Assembly (NCBI GenBank): GCA_902594545.1
Contig: CACJMO010000001.1
Span: forward strand, 85,112 to 149,111
Length of the DNA: 64,000 bases
DNA from: an uncultured SAR86 cluster bacterium
GTDB taxonomy: Bacteria; Pseudomonadota; Gammaproteobacteria; Magnimaribacterales; Magnimaribacteraceae
Reading direction: 5' to 3'
A program made the position numbers and the translations under genes. The notes beneath the pieces were generated by a model that made no database searches, was not told the origin of the DNA, and saw only the letters and a program-made list of their open reading frames with translations. Below, in pieces: positions 18,028-27,865 of the stretch (position 1 is the first letter of the stretch; every line of letters begins with the position of its first letter).

Positions 18028-19197
18028 TTATTCTTCCATTAAAAACTGATAGGTAAGTAGCTTAATATTAGACCAAGCCCTACCAAAGAATCCTAAGGCA
18101 GGAATATCTTTCATAGAGACAACATCAATAGATGCTACTGCATCTCCGTCTAGCATAAGCTCTACTTTTCCAACAATCTGTCCTTTTTCTATTGGAGCTT
18201 GGAGATAATCATTCAATTTAATAGTCGATTCAATTCTTGGGAAATCCCTTGGAGAGAGTGTTAGGTATAAGTCTTGAATTGCAGAAAGGTCAACAGTTTC
18301 TTCTTCCCCTCCCCAAACCTGCTCTTTTATCAAAACAGTATCGCTTTCAAGCACTTGCTTTGTTCTATAGTACCTAAAGCCATAGTCTAAGAGCCTTCTG
18401 TTATCTGTAAGTCTTGATTTTTCACTGGAACTTTTTAAGGTTACAGCGATTAATCTCGTATCATTTCTAACCCCAGAGGAAACTAAACAATAACCAGCAC
18501 TTTCAGTATGTCCAGTTTTTACACCGTCTATTGAGTCATCCTGCCATAAAAGGCTGTTCCTATTGCGTTGTTTGATATCGTTATAGGTAAAGTATTTTTC
18601 TTTATATAGGGCATAGTGATCAGGAAATTTATCTATAAGACTTTTTGTGAGCTTTGCTAGATCTCTTGCTGATGAATAATGTTCAGGATCAGGCCAACCT
18701 GTAACATTCATAAATTGTGTATTAGTCATACCCAATTCTCTTACATACATACCCATAAGCTCTACAAAGCCTTCTTCGGAGGAAGCAACATGTTCTGCAA
18801 TGGCACAACTAGCATCATTTCCTGACTGAATTACCATACCTTTCATTAAGTCAGAAAAGAGAACCTTAGTTCCCTCTCTTATAAACATTTTAGAGCCGCC
18901 TTTTCTCCAACAATTTTCACTTATGAATACCTCATCATTTAGGTTAATAAAACCTTTAGCTGCTTGGTCCGCAGCCACATAACCCGTCATTATTTTAGTG
19001 ATACTCGCTGGTTCTATTCTTTCATCAGCTCCATTCTCAGCTAATATCCTGCCTGATACTGAATCCATTAATATGTAATTCGTCGCATTCAAAGAAGGAG
19101 GTTTAGGAATAAAACTTTCTTCGGAATGCATAGGAAACGCAAAAGCAAGAGTAAATAAAATTTGAATATGTATAAGAAAATTTATTTGTTTTTTCAT
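18028..19197 (-). CDS. dacA: D-alanyl-D-alanine carboxypeptidase (PBP5/6 family)
   Basis: Periplasmic low-molecular-weight penicillin-binding protein that trims the terminal D-Ala from peptidoglycan pentapeptides. The active-site triad is visible: 'ASITKIMTGYVA' (SxxK), 'QSGNDASCAIAEH' (SxN) and 'VDGVKTGHTESAGYC' (KTG). A C-terminal beta domain and a short amphipathic tail ('SNIKLLTYQFL') follow, as in PBP5. I start at ATG 19197, beginning a signal peptide one base after the mltB stop, rather than at 19248, which would run into mltB. Confidence 0.95.
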   Translation of the reverse strand: MKKQINFLIHIQILFTLAFAFPMHSEESFIPKPPSLNATNYILMDSVSGRILAENGADERIEPASITKIMTGYVAADQAAKGFINLNDEVFISENCWRKGGSKMFIREGTKVLFSDLMKGMVIQSGNDASCAIAEHVASSEEGFVELMGMYVRELGMTNTQFMNVTGWPDPEHYSSARDLAKLTKSLIDKFPDHYALYKEKYFTYNDIKQRNRNSLLWQDDSIDGVKTGHTESAGYCLVSSGVRNDTRLIAVTLKSSSEKSRLTDNRRLLDYGFRYYRTKQVLESDTVLIKEQVWGGEEETVDLSAIQDLYLTLSPRDFPRIESTIKLNDYLQAPIEKGQIVGKVELMLDGDAVASIDVVSMKDIPALGFFGRAWSNIKLLTYQFLMEE

Positions 19198-19198
19198 A

Positions 19199-20173
19199 TT
19201 AGAAGAATTCCGATAAAGCATTGCTAAATTCAAATACTGCCATGACATAAAGTTTACTACGATTGTACCTGGAGATTGATTGATAATTGTCGAACCCTAG
19301 CCAGTATTCATAACCTTCACTCAAATCAAGTGATATAGGGACAAATTTTAAATTTCCTGGAATAGACTCAGTAGATTGCAACCCCAACTTATCGAGCTCC
19401 ATGCTAGTCATGTAAGGTTTAAAAGACGATTTAATAGGAGCGTCTTGATTAACGGCTATTGCCCTTATCGCTACAGGTGTATTGGGTTTCCATTTCCCTT
19501 TTTTGCTTAAAAAATTAGCCACGCTACCTATCGCATCGACAGGATTATTGAGAATGTCTCTTGTACCATCGTTATCAAAATCTACAGCGTAATTCCTATA
19601 GCTATCAGGCATAAATTGACCATAACCCATTGCTCCAGCAATAGATCCAACAATCTGATCAGGAGCTAAGTTTTCTTCCCGGCTTAATAATAAAAACTCT
19701 TCTAATTGAGTTTTAAAAAATTTTGATCTTCTAGGGTAATCAAATGCTAATGTAGCTAACGAATCAATAACTCGAATATTGCCTTTTATCCTTCCATATC
19801 TTGTTTCAATTCCTATGATTGAAGCAATAATTTCAGCAGGTACCCCATAAACAGACTCTGCCCTTAGCAGATCACTTTTGTGCTGCTCAATAAAAACTTC
19901 ACCAGCAGAGATTCTCGAGTCATTAACCATGATGCTTTTATAACGCTCCCAAGTCATGGTCCCTTCGGGTTGTTTATTCATTATCCTTATTACTCTTTCT
20001 TGATGATTGGCTTCTCCAAGAAGGTTGTTTAGAAGGTCTCTGTCAAAATCATGTTTTTCATTCATATAGTCTATGAAGTCAGAGACCTCTTCTCTCGCTA
20101 AGTAATCTGAGTGAATACTCTGCACAAAAAAGATGGCTAATAAGAAAACAAGTTTTGATTTTATTTGATTCAT
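19199..20173 (-). CDS. mltB: membrane-bound lytic murein transglycosylase B
   Basis: Cleaves glycan strands of peptidoglycan to 1,6-anhydro-muropeptides. The 324-residue protein carries an N-terminal signal, the catalytic Glu in 'IIGIETRYGRIKGN', and SLT-fold motifs 'DSLATLAFDYPRR', 'GSIAGAMGYGQFMPDSYRNYAVDFDNDG' and 'SVANFLSKKGKW'. No clear lipobox is seen at the N-terminus, so it may be soluble or anchored by the uncleaved signal. It lies between rodA (4-base overlap) and dacA. Confidence 0.93.
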   Translation of the reverse strand: MNQIKSKLVFLLAIFFVQSIHSDYLAREEVSDFIDYMNEKHDFDRDLLNNLLGEANHQERVIRIMNKQPEGTMTWERYKSIMVNDSRISAGEVFIEQHKSDLLRAESVYGVPAEIIASIIGIETRYGRIKGNIRVIDSLATLAFDYPRRSKFFKTQLEEFLLLSREENLAPDQIVGSIAGAMGYGQFMPDSYRNYAVDFDNDGTRDILNNPVDAIGSVANFLSKKGKWKPNTPVAIRAIAVNQDAPIKSSFKPYMTSMELDKLGLQSTESIPGNLKFVPISLDLSEGYEYWLGFDNYQSISRYNRSKLYVMAVFEFSNALSEFF

Positions 20174-21294
20174 AGTTGTGGTCTCTTACTTGAAAGAATA
20201 ACTCCAAATGCCAGTAAATGCACGACTATAGAAGTTCCTCCTTGACTTATTAAAGGTAGAGGAACACCAACCACAGGAATTATTCCTACTACCATGGAAA
20301 CATTGATCAATATAAATAATAAAAAAATAAAGCCCAAGGAGCAGCAGGCTAACCTTTCAAAGGTTGATTGAGCCATTAAACCAATTTTAAAAACCCTCCA
20401 TAAAATAAAGCTATAAACAACGAAAAGAAAGGCAATGCCTAATAGTCCAAGCTCCTCTCCAATTACAGAAAATATAAAATCAGAGTGACTTTCTGGAATA
20501 AAGTTCAATTGGCTTTGGGTTCCCTGCAAGTAGCCCTTACCAAAAAAACCACCTGAACCAATAGCAGTTTGCGACTGAGCAATATTCCATCCATCGCCCA
20601 AAGGATCAACATTGGAATCAAAATAGGTAAGAATTCTCTGCTTTTGATATTCCAGTAAATTTGACCAAACATAAGGAGAAATAAGAGCGATAATCAATAG
20701 ATAGGAGGCTATAATCCTCAGAGGTAATCCGGCTAGAAATATAGGGATCATCCCTGATGTAAACACAATAAGAGAAGTTCCTAAATCAGGCTGTTCGAAT
20801 ATTAAATACGAGACAAGTAGGGCTGCAAAAGTTGTTAAAAACCAGTCAGAGAATTTGATTTTAGACTCCTTTCTACACAAGTATGCAACTAATGATAAAG
20901 GCAGTATCAGACGCAAAATCTCTGAGGGCTGAAAACTAAAAAATCCTAAATCTATCCAACGGCTTGTGGAGTAACCTTCTGCAGGATTGATTAATACGTA
21001 TATCAGCATTAAAAATCCCAACCAATAAGAATGCATCAAAATATTTTTATAAGACTCAGGTTTTAGGTGAGAGACGAAAGTCATAATAGCTAACCCGCCC
21101 AATATATAAATAAACTGCCTGCTTACCATCGCGAGAGATTGACCGCTAGAGCTGTAAAGCATCAATAATCCAAAAGACAAAATTAATATCAAAGAAATAA
21201 ACAGAGGTATATCTTTAACAACATACCGAAAAGGGTTGTAATCGGTTGATAACGGCTTATTGATCGAATAATCAAGAGGGGTTCGTTTGCTCAT
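20170..21294 (-). CDS. rodA: rod-shape peptidoglycan glycosyltransferase RodA
   Basis: SEDS-family multi-span membrane glycosyltransferase that polymerises lipid II in the elongasome with PBP2. About ten hydrophobic segments are visible, with 'RQFIYILGGLAIM', 'GSGGFFGKGYLQGTQSQLNFIPESHSDFIFSVIGEELG' and the C-terminal 'PVVGVPLPLISQGGTSIV' signature. I use ATG 21294 (SKRTPLDYSINK), overlapping mrdA by 23 bases, rather than 21321. The product should be about 374 residues, the usual length. Confidence 0.96.
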   Translation of the reverse strand: MSKRTPLDYSINKPLSTDYNPFRYVVKDIPLFISLILILSFGLLMLYSSSGQSLAMVSRQFIYILGGLAIMTFVSHLKPESYKNILMHSYWLGFLMLIYVLINPAEGYSTSRWIDLGFFSFQPSEILRLILPLSLVAYLCRKESKIKFSDWFLTTFAALLVSYLIFEQPDLGTSLIVFTSGMIPIFLAGLPLRIIASYLLIIALISPYVWSNLLEYQKQRILTYFDSNVDPLGDGWNIAQSQTAIGSGGFFGKGYLQGTQSQLNFIPESHSDFIFSVIGEELGLLGIAFLFVVYSFILWRVFKIGLMAQSTFERLACCSLGFIFLLFILINVSMVVGIIPVVGVPLPLISQGGTSIVVHLLAFGVILSSKRPQL

Positions 21295-23116
21295 TTTTTT
21301 TCTCGTTTTGATATTCTTCAATTAATTTTTTTGCGATTGGAGCTGCAACTGCACTTCCAGATTCACCGTTTTCAACAATCACTACAACAACAAGATTGGG
21401 TTCGGGTATGGGTCCATAACTTGCAAAAAGGGCGTGGTCTCTATCTCTAATATTCTGTCTAACATCCTCATACTCTTCGCTTACAGTTAATTCTTGATCC
21501 ATAAGACTCTTAATCTGTGCTGTACCTGTTTTACCTGCTATTGAGATACTATCCTCACTATAGAGGTTATGAGCAGTCCCATTCCATGATTCAATCACTG
21601 AAATCATTGACTCTTCGATTACATCCCAATGCTGAACTTCTCTCAAAAAGACTTCGAAGTAGTTTTCAGGATTAAAATTATTCCGTACTGCAAGTACGGG
21701 CTTATAAGTTTTTCCTTTGTTTGCGAGTGCAGAGATAGAAACCGCTAACTGCAATGGTGTAGAAGTAATATATCCTTGGCCGATACCTATATTAATTGTA
21801 TCGCCTACAAACCAAGTCTCACCCATAGTTCCTAACTTCCAGTTTCTGTTAGGTAAAATACTTTTTGATTCAGTTACTAAATCAATCCCAGTAATCTCTC
21901 CAAAGCCGAACATAGAAAGAAAATCAGATATTCTGTCTATAGTTAGTTGCGAAGAAAGTTGATAAAAATAGACATCAGAAGATTCTACAATTGCTTTCTT
22001 AAGATTAACTTTGCCATGACCATCTTCCTTCCATCCTCGATATTTTCGTCCATCCTCTTTTAGTTGAAAAAAACCCTTATCTTCTATAATTGTGTCTTCC
22101 TGTATAACTTCTGCTTCCAGTCCAAGTAGTCCTATGAAAGGCTTTAGTGTAGAAGCTGGAGGATAAGATCCTGAAATTGCCCTATTGAAAAAAGGAGCAT
22201 CTTCTAGATCCTCTTTGCTTAATGAATTTGCCAGCTCAGATTGATTTAATGAATTTGGATTATAGTCGGGCGAGCTAACTAGGGCCTTAACTTTACCGGT
22301 ATTAGGATCTAAAGCTACCACGGCCCCTCTTCTGCCATTTAGCTCCTCTTTTGCCAATTGTTGGAGCTTTAGATTGAGTGTTACTGTGATATCGGAAGGT
22401 CTCTTTGGAGAAATTCTTTCTATTTCCCTGACTTGATTTCCGAATACATCCACTTCGACCACTCTCTTTCCAGAGACACCTTTGAGTTCTTGTTCATAAG
22501 CTCTTTCTAATCCAACCTTTCCGACGTAAGCATCATAAGAATACTGCCTATCTGAAAAAATCACTCTATCTTCCTTATCTACAGGTCCTAAGTGACCAAT
22601 AACATGAGAAAAGAGATTACCATGAGGCAGATATCTTCTGAGCTTTGCTCTAATCACCACATTAGGTAAAGAATCTTTTTGAAGCTCATACCTGGCTATC
22701 TCTTTTTCCGTTAATCTTCCAGCTAAAAGAATAAATTCTTCTGGGTTTCCATTTTTATTGGGAAGATTAATTTTTCTAGTTTCTTCAAAAACCTTTTCTT
22801 TGAGCAGGTCTATCTGAAGTTTTGATATACCGAGCAAGCTTCTCTTGATGAGTAACTCTTGAGTGACAATATTCTCAGCTATTACCGTACCATCTTCTAA
22901 TTTGAAGAGACCTCTTGCAGGATAGATAGGAATTTCAACAATTCGATTCTTATCAGACTCTGCTTCAAAACTATCTTGTTGCAAAACAGTTAACTGTACT
23001 ATCTTAAAAGAACCTATTAAACAGAGGACCAGCAACGGATATAATATGACTCTAAATCTGCCTTTTAGAGATTTAATCTCCATTTCTTCCTTCCTTAAAT
23101 CTTGAAGATTCTTCAT
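21272..23116 (-). CDS. mrdA: penicillin-binding protein 2
   Basis: Class B transpeptidase that cross-links lateral-wall peptidoglycan together with RodA. The 614-residue chain has one N-terminal membrane helix (VILYPLLVLCLIGSFKIVQL), the pedestal domain ('YPARGLFKLEDGTVIAEN'), and the catalytic motifs 'ASTLKP' (SxxK), 'ESSDVYFYQ' (SxD) and 'AGKTGTAQI' (KTG). It sits in the standard order rlmH-mrdA-rodA-mltB-dacA on the minus strand. An internal Met (EIKSLKGR) is a possible alternative start. Confidence 0.96.
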   Translation of the reverse strand: MKNLQDLRKEEMEIKSLKGRFRVILYPLLVLCLIGSFKIVQLTVLQQDSFEAESDKNRIVEIPIYPARGLFKLEDGTVIAENIVTQELLIKRSLLGISKLQIDLLKEKVFEETRKINLPNKNGNPEEFILLAGRLTEKEIARYELQKDSLPNVVIRAKLRRYLPHGNLFSHVIGHLGPVDKEDRVIFSDRQYSYDAYVGKVGLERAYEQELKGVSGKRVVEVDVFGNQVREIERISPKRPSDITVTLNLKLQQLAKEELNGRRGAVVALDPNTGKVKALVSSPDYNPNSLNQSELANSLSKEDLEDAPFFNRAISGSYPPASTLKPFIGLLGLEAEVIQEDTIIEDKGFFQLKEDGRKYRGWKEDGHGKVNLKKAIVESSDVYFYQLSSQLTIDRISDFLSMFGFGEITGIDLVTESKSILPNRNWKLGTMGETWFVGDTINIGIGQGYITSTPLQLAVSISALANKGKTYKPVLAVRNNFNPENYFEVFLREVQHWDVIEESMISVIESWNGTAHNLYSEDSISIAGKTGTAQIKSLMDQELTVSEEYEDVRQNIRDRDHALFASYGPIPEPNLVVVVIVENGESGSAVAAPIAKKLIEEYQNEKKNEQTNPS

Positions 23117-23120
23117 AAGA

Positions 23121-23588
23121 TTATTTATGATAAGGATGGTTTTGGCTTATAGACCACACTCTATAAATCTGCTCTAAAGCCAATACGGGAACGATGGAAT
23201 GAGGAAAGGTAAGGTTGGATAAAGACCAACAGAAATCACTCTTTTCAATTAATGCTTTACTTAAACCGTCCGGACCACCGATGATAAAAGACAAGTCTTT
23301 AGAATTTGAAATCCAATTATCGAAATGTACTTTAAATCTCTCCGTACTCAATTCTGATCCACCTTTATCAAGAGCAATAACAAAATTATCTTGCCTAACT
23401 TTAGAAGCAAGTAGATTGCTTTCCTTTTTGACAACTTCGGAAACACTATAGTTCTTATTCCTAGAGATTGGCTTTATACCAGTCCAATTAACAGCAATTG
23501 ATTTGTTAAACTTTGTTTTGTAAGAATCAAATGCAGTCTCAGCCCATTTAGGTCTGCTGGATTCAATTGATACAAAATTGATTTTCAT
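23121..23588 (-). CDS. rlmH: 23S rRNA (pseudouridine-1915-N3)-methyltransferase RlmH
   Basis: SPOUT-class methyltransferase that modifies pseudouridine 1915 in helix 69 of 23S rRNA. The 155-residue length and motifs 'VIALDKGGSELSTERF', 'LSFIIGGPDGLS' and C-terminal 'LTFPHSIVPVLALEQIYRVWSISQNHPYHK' are diagnostic, including the knot and the terminal Tyr-His-Lys. Its start coincides with the stop of rsfS, indicating coupling. Confidence 0.97.
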   Translation of the reverse strand: MKINFVSIESSRPKWAETAFDSYKTKFNKSIAVNWTGIKPISRNKNYSVSEVVKKESNLLASKVRQDNFVIALDKGGSELSTERFKVHFDNWISNSKDLSFIIGGPDGLSKALIEKSDFCWSLSNLTFPHSIVPVLALEQIYRVWSISQNHPYHK

Positions 23589-23911
23589 TACAGTTCAGGA
23601 TCCCACAAACTTTCTAGATCATAGAACTCTCTGGCATCGGAAGACATTAAGTGAATAATTACATCTCCAGCATCGACCAAAAGCCATTCGTCTCCTCCCT
23701 GACCTTCTATACTTATCCCAGAAACATTATTTTCTTTAAGTCCTTCTAGCACTCTCTCGCTCATCGCAGCTAAATGTCTGTTGGAAGTACCTGAGGCTAT
23801 GACCATAAAATCTGTTAAAGAACTAATGTTCTTTACATCAATAGCAACAGGGTTAACTGCTTTTATGTCCTCTAAGCTATTTAGAATGGTTTCTTTTAAT
23901 TCTTTATTCAT
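23588..23911 (-). CDS. rsfS: ribosomal silencing factor RsfS
   Basis: Binds ribosomal protein uL14 and blocks 50S-30S joining during starvation. The 107-residue protein shows 'IDVKNISSLTDFMVIASGTSNRHLAAMSE' and 'EGQGGDEWLLVDAGDVIIHLMSSDAREFYDLESLW', the family's hallmark. It sits directly between nadD and rlmH, the classical arrangement. Confidence 0.97.
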   Translation of the reverse strand: MNKELKETILNSLEDIKAVNPVAIDVKNISSLTDFMVIASGTSNRHLAAMSERVLEGLKENNVSGISIEGQGGDEWLLVDAGDVIIHLMSSDAREFYDLESLWDPEL

Positions 23912-24532
23912 CTATTTGTATAAGTTATTTTCTTTGATGAAAGCATTCACATTTGGATCAATAAACGAGGCAACATCCTTATCAGAATATATCATCTGCC
24001 TTATATGGGTAGAAGTGATCTCAATAGGCTTAATCTTCAAAAGATAGACTTGATTGGGGCCATTTGAAAAATCTTTCTTTGTGAAATTCGATCTTTCTGT
24101 AATAGGGTCAGTGAGACCATTCTTTTTATTCAAGAAGTAGTTAGGTCGTTGAAGAACCAAAATGTTTACTTCCTTTATAAATTTCTTATAAGAATACCAA
24201 CTTTCAATATCTAAAAAAGAATCGGATCCCATAATCCAAAGTAATTCATCCTGCGGATGTTCTTTCTTCAGGTCCAATAATGTTTCGTAAGCATAAGAAG
24301 GTTCTTTCTTATTGAGTTCTCTGGAATCAATTACAACTCCAGGAATATGCTCTAAAGCCATCTTGGTCATAGCTAACTTGAGCGACTCTTCTATTCTCTT
24401 TTTCTTATGCGGGGGATTTCCGTTTGGGATGATGATGAGCTCATCTAACTCCACGAGAGATAAAAGGTCCTCAATTATATTTACATGACCATTGTGAATA
24501 GGATCAAAGGTTCCGCCAAAGATACCAATCAA
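23912..24532 (-). CDS. nadD: nicotinate-nucleotide adenylyltransferase
   Basis: Makes nicotinic acid adenine dinucleotide from NaMN and ATP in NAD synthesis. The nucleotidyltransferase motif 'GGTFDPIHNGHVNI' opens the protein; 'PNGNPPHKK' and 'WIMGSDSFLDIESW' and the late 'ISTHIRQ'-type 'ITSTHIRQMI' are family marks. At 206 residues it is typical. It is followed immediately by rsfS and preceded by proA 16 bases away. Confidence 0.96.
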   Translation of the reverse strand: MIGIFGGTFDPIHNGHVNIIEDLLSLVELDELIIIPNGNPPHKKKRIEESLKLAMTKMALEHIPGVVIDSRELNKKEPSYAYETLLDLKKEHPQDELLWIMGSDSFLDIESWYSYKKFIKEVNILVLQRPNYFLNKKNGLTDPITERSNFTKKDFSNGPNQVYLLKIKPIEITSTHIRQMIYSDKDVASFIDPNVNAFIKENNLYK

Positions 24533-24548
24533 TTTTTTTTTGGCTATT

Positions 24549-25817
24549 TTACACTCCTCTCAAATTTGAATTACCTTTCACTATAAATTTTTGTGAAGTT
24601 AAACCTTCTAACCCTACTGGGCCTCTGGCATGAATCTTGTCGGTTGAAATTCCAACTTCAGCACCCAACCCGTATTCAAATCCATCTGCCCAGCAAGTAG
24701 GTAAATTATGCATGACAGAGCTTGAGTCTACATTTTTGAAAAAGAACTCTGCTTTTGTTAGATCTTCTGTAACAATTGAATCAGTGTGTTGAGATCCATA
24801 CTTTTGTATGTGATCTATAGCATTACCCATACCTTCAACAACTTTTATTGATAATATTGGTGCAAGGTATTCTGTCATCCAATCAACTTCGTCAGCTTCA
24901 AGTGCATCAATTATTTGTAGTGTTCTTTGGCACCCCCTCACCTCAACTCCTTTCTCAGTAAATCTCTTCATTAACTTTGGAAGCAAGGATTCAGCTACTG
25001 ATTTATGAACTAATAAGGTTTCCATTGCTCCACAAATCCCATACCTATAAGTCTTTGCATTGAAAGCAATATCTTCGGCTTTTTTAAAATCAGCATCTTT
25101 ATCTATATATACGTGGCAAATCCCATCTAAATGTTTTATCACTGGCACTCGAGATTCATCAGATATAAGCTGAACCAGACCTTTGCCACCTCGAGGTATG
25201 ACCACATCTAAAAATTCATCTAAATGTAGTAAAGTTCTAACCGCTTCTCTATCAGTTGTTTCTACGAGCTGAACAGATTCCTTGGGTAAGCCTGCTTTTT
25301 GAAGGCCCTCTTGCAAGCAGTTCCATATCATCTTATTCGATAGTATCGCTTCAGAACCTCCCCTTAAGAGACAAGCATTTCCTGATTTTAGGCAAAGTGC
25401 TGCGGCATCAGCAGTCACATTAGGTCTAGACTCATATATGATGCCTACTACACCTAAAGGAACTCGCATTTTACTTACTTTGATGCCAGATGGAGTAGGA
25501 TCGAGGTCTTTAATTTCTCCTACGGGATCTGGAAGATCAGAAACAACTTTAAGGCCTGAAATCATTGAATCTATTCTGCTGTTGTTAAGCTCCAATCTAT
25601 CAATCAGAGCTGATCCAATAGATTTTTGTTTTGCTAATTCTAAATCCTCAGCGTTTACCTTTAGTATCTGCTTTCTTTTTGACTCGATTTCATCTGCTAT
25701 ACAGCCTAGAGCTTCATTTTTTTTCTCTAAAGAAGCTTGTGCAAGGACCATCGAAGCCTCTTTTGCTTCAGAACCTAACTTTCTCATATAAGAAATTATT
25801 TCTTTACTCTGTGACAT
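24549..25817 (-). CDS. proA: gamma-glutamyl phosphate reductase
   Basis: NADPH-dependent enzyme of proline synthesis that reduces glutamyl-5-phosphate to the semialdehyde. At 422 residues it has '[38 protein letters not shown]', the catalytic Cys in '[15 protein letters not shown]' and the terminal '[27 protein letters not shown]'-type segment (here YGLGAEVG). A TAGAAT hexamer lies 8 bases before the ATG, with no Shine-Dalgarno. proB is not adjacent. The gene heads the nadD-rsfS-rlmH-mrdA operon, as in many gammaproteobacteria. Confidence 0.97.
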   Translation of the reverse strand: MSQSKEIISYMRKLGSEAKEASMVLAQASLEKKNEALGCIADEIESKRKQILKVNAEDLELAKQKSIGSALIDRLELNNSRIDSMISGLKVVSDLPDPVGEIKDLDPTPSGIKVSKMRVPLGVVGIIYESRPNVTADAAALCLKSGNACLLRGGSEAILSNKMIWNCLQEGLQKAGLPKESVQLVETTDREAVRTLLHLDEFLDVVIPRGGKGLVQLISDESRVPVIKHLDGICHVYIDKDADFKKAEDIAFNAKTYRYGICGAMETLLVHKSVAESLLPKLMKRFTEKGVEVRGCQRTLQIIDALEADEVDWMTEYLAPILSIKVVEGMGNAIDHIQKYGSQHTDSIVTEDLTKAEFFFKNVDSSSVMHNLPTCWADGFEYGLGAEVGISTDKIHARGPVGLEGLTSQKFIVKGNSNLRGV

Positions 25818-25862
25818 TGTGCAATATTCTACCTAAGTATCTGGGCTTTGAAAAAACTTAAG

Positions 25863-26468
25863 ATGTTTGAATTTACTGAATTATTATTTTGGCTAGAGAA
25901 AAATCCTCAATGGATAGCTTTAGGAATTATTGGAGCTTCCTTTATAGAAAGTTTTGCGCTTATCGGAATAATAGTTCCTGGGGTGGTCTTATTAGCAGTC
26001 ATAGCAGGCCTTGCTTCAGCCTCTCTGACTGTATACGAGGTGGTAGCCCTTGCTTACCTGGCTAGTTTAATTTCAGATATAGCAAGCTATTTCATAGGCT
26101 TTGCGTTGAGGAATTCTATATCTAAAGTTTGGCCCTTCATTAAATATCCTGAATTTTTAACTAACGGAAGAATTTTTTTCAAAAGATACGGAGTAATAGG
26201 CCTATTTTTTGGGAAATTTATAGGCCCAGTAAGGCCCTTACTTCCAATTACAGCCGGCTCAATGAGCATGAATCGTAAACATTTCTTTTTGATTGAAATT
26301 GTCTCATGCTTTCTTTGGTCGTTAATGTATACCTTGCCAGGCTATTATGCTGGAAAATCCGTAAATATTGAGAGCGGGAATCCTTTTGAGTCTATTTGGG
26401 TAATAGCAGGCATTATTGTTTTATTAATCCTTATAAGGTACTTTAGTAAAAAATTTAAAACACAATGA
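25863..26468 (+). CDS. DedA family membrane protein
   Basis: Integral inner-membrane protein of the DedA/VTT family, recently linked to undecaprenyl-phosphate or phospholipid flipping. Marks are 'FIESFALIGIIVPGVVLLAVIAGLA' and 'FFKRYGVIGLFFGKFIGPVRPLLPITAGSMSM', with several hydrophobic helices and a basic C-terminus. I choose ATG 25863; the tracked start at 25848 is a TTG. The stop overlaps the carotenoid oxygenase start by four bases (ATGA), so the two are likely one transcript. Confidence 0.9.
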   Translation: MFEFTELLFWLEKNPQWIALGIIGASFIESFALIGIIVPGVVLLAVIAGLASASLTVYEVVALAYLASLISDIASYFIGFALRNSISKVWPFIKYPEFLTNGRIFFKRYGVIGLFFGKFIGPVRPLLPITAGSMSMNRKHFFLIEIVSCFLWSLMYTLPGYYAGKSVNIESGNPFESIWVIAGIIVLLILIRYFSKKFKTQ

Positions 26469-27865
26469 CAGAAATATATCCAGATCACCCAAATTTAAGA
26501 GGGAACTATGCTCCGTTAAGGATGGAGTGCAATATCAATGATTTAATTATAGAAGGAGAAGTGCCCAAAGAGCTTTTTGGAAGCTATTACAGAAATGGCC
26601 CCGATCCACAATTTCCACCCATGGGAGGAGATTATCATTGGTTTGCAGGAGACGGTATGGTTCATGCATTCCATTTTGAAAATGGAAAAGTGTCCTATCT
26701 GAATAGATGGGCGCAGACTTCAAAATGGAAACAAGAAAGGAAAGCAGGAAGATCTCTAATTAATGCCTTAAATCCTATGGAACCAGATCCTATTTTTGAC
26801 TTCGAAGGAGAGGATGGAACAGCAAATACAAACATTGTTTATCATTCAGGAAAATTATTAGCTCTAGAAGAAGGGCATAAGCCTTTTGAGCTTGATCCTA
26901 TAACTTTAGAGTCAAAAGGCGCTTATGATTATAAAGGGAAACTTAATTCAGCAATGACTGCGCATCCCAAAATCGATCCTTCTACGGGAGATATGATTGG
27001 ATTCAGTTACGGTTTCGGAGTTAACAAAATGAGTTATTTTGTTATAAATCGCGAGGGAGTGCTGACAACATTTTCGGAGTTTGATACTCCCTATTCAAGC
27101 ATGGTTCATGATTTCGTTGTAACAACAAAACACGTAATTTTTCCAATTTTTCCTTTGATCATAGACTTTAACCTTGCAGCACAAGGAAAATCACCTATAG
27201 CTTGGGATGTCAATCGTCCAAGTCAAATCGGTGTCATGCCCAGAGATGGCAGTGTTAGAGATATTAGATGGATTGAAAGTGATCCCTGTTTTGTATTTCA
27301 TCCGATGAATGCCTATGAGAGTGAGGGAAAAATAATTGCCGATATGATGCAATTTGAAGAAGCACCTATGTTTCCTCACCTGGATGGCTCAGCACCCGAT
27401 CTTAAAAAAGGAGAGGCAAGATTAAACAGATGGGAAATTGATCTTAGTTCAAATTCCGGGTCAATCAGTAAGCTATACCTTGATGATAGTATTGGAGAGT
27501 TTCCTAGACTGGACGAAAGAAAATCTATGTCTGAATATAGATTTGGCTATTATGCATCTAATAATGGCAATTCTCCAAAAGGAGTTAGTTTCAATTCTGT
27601 TTCGAGCTATGACTTCGATACAGGAACCAAAGATAGTTATACGCTCTCGGAATATGATGCAGTTGGAGAGCCTATATTTGTTCCAAAAAGTGATGCTAGC
27701 GAAGAAGGAGAAGGATTCTTAATTGCGCTATCATTTTTAGGAGAAGAAAATAGATCCGATTTGATGATTTTCGATGCAGAAAATATTTCAAGTGGACCTT
27801 TGGCGAAAGCACAATTGCCCCATCGGGTACCCTATGGATTCCATGGTAATTGGAGACAAGGCTAG
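26465..27865 (+). CDS. carotenoid oxygenase (RPE65/CCD family)
   Basis: Non-haem Fe(II) dioxygenase family that cleaves double bonds of carotenoids, apocarotenoids or stilbenes. The four iron-ligand histidines can be placed in 'TAHPKID' (~168), 'MVHDFVV' (~215), 'FHPMNAYE' (~278) and the C-terminal 'GFHGNW' (~461). 'YYRNGPDPQFPP' and 'WFAGDGMVHAF' are N-terminal signatures. At 466 residues the length is normal. Substrate cannot be read from sequence; retinal supply for a rhodopsin or lignostilbene-type cleavage are both possible. It is coupled to a DedA gene. Confidence 0.93.
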   Translation: MTEIYPDHPNLRGNYAPLRMECNINDLIIEGEVPKELFGSYYRNGPDPQFPPMGGDYHWFAGDGMVHAFHFENGKVSYLNRWAQTSKWKQERKAGRSLINALNPMEPDPIFDFEGEDGTANTNIVYHSGKLLALEEGHKPFELDPITLESKGAYDYKGKLNSAMTAHPKIDPSTGDMIGFSYGFGVNKMSYFVINREGVLTTFSEFDTPYSSMVHDFVVTTKHVIFPIFPLIIDFNLAAQGKSPIAWDVNRPSQIGVMPRDGSVRDIRWIESDPCFVFHPMNAYESEGKIIADMMQFEEAPMFPHLDGSAPDLKKGEARLNRWEIDLSSNSGSISKLYLDDSIGEFPRLDERKSMSEYRFGYYASNNGNSPKGVSFNSVSSYDFDTGTKDSYTLSEYDAVGEPIFVPKSDASEEGEGFLIALSFLGEENRSDLMIFDAENISSGPLAKAQLPHRVPYGFHGNWRQG

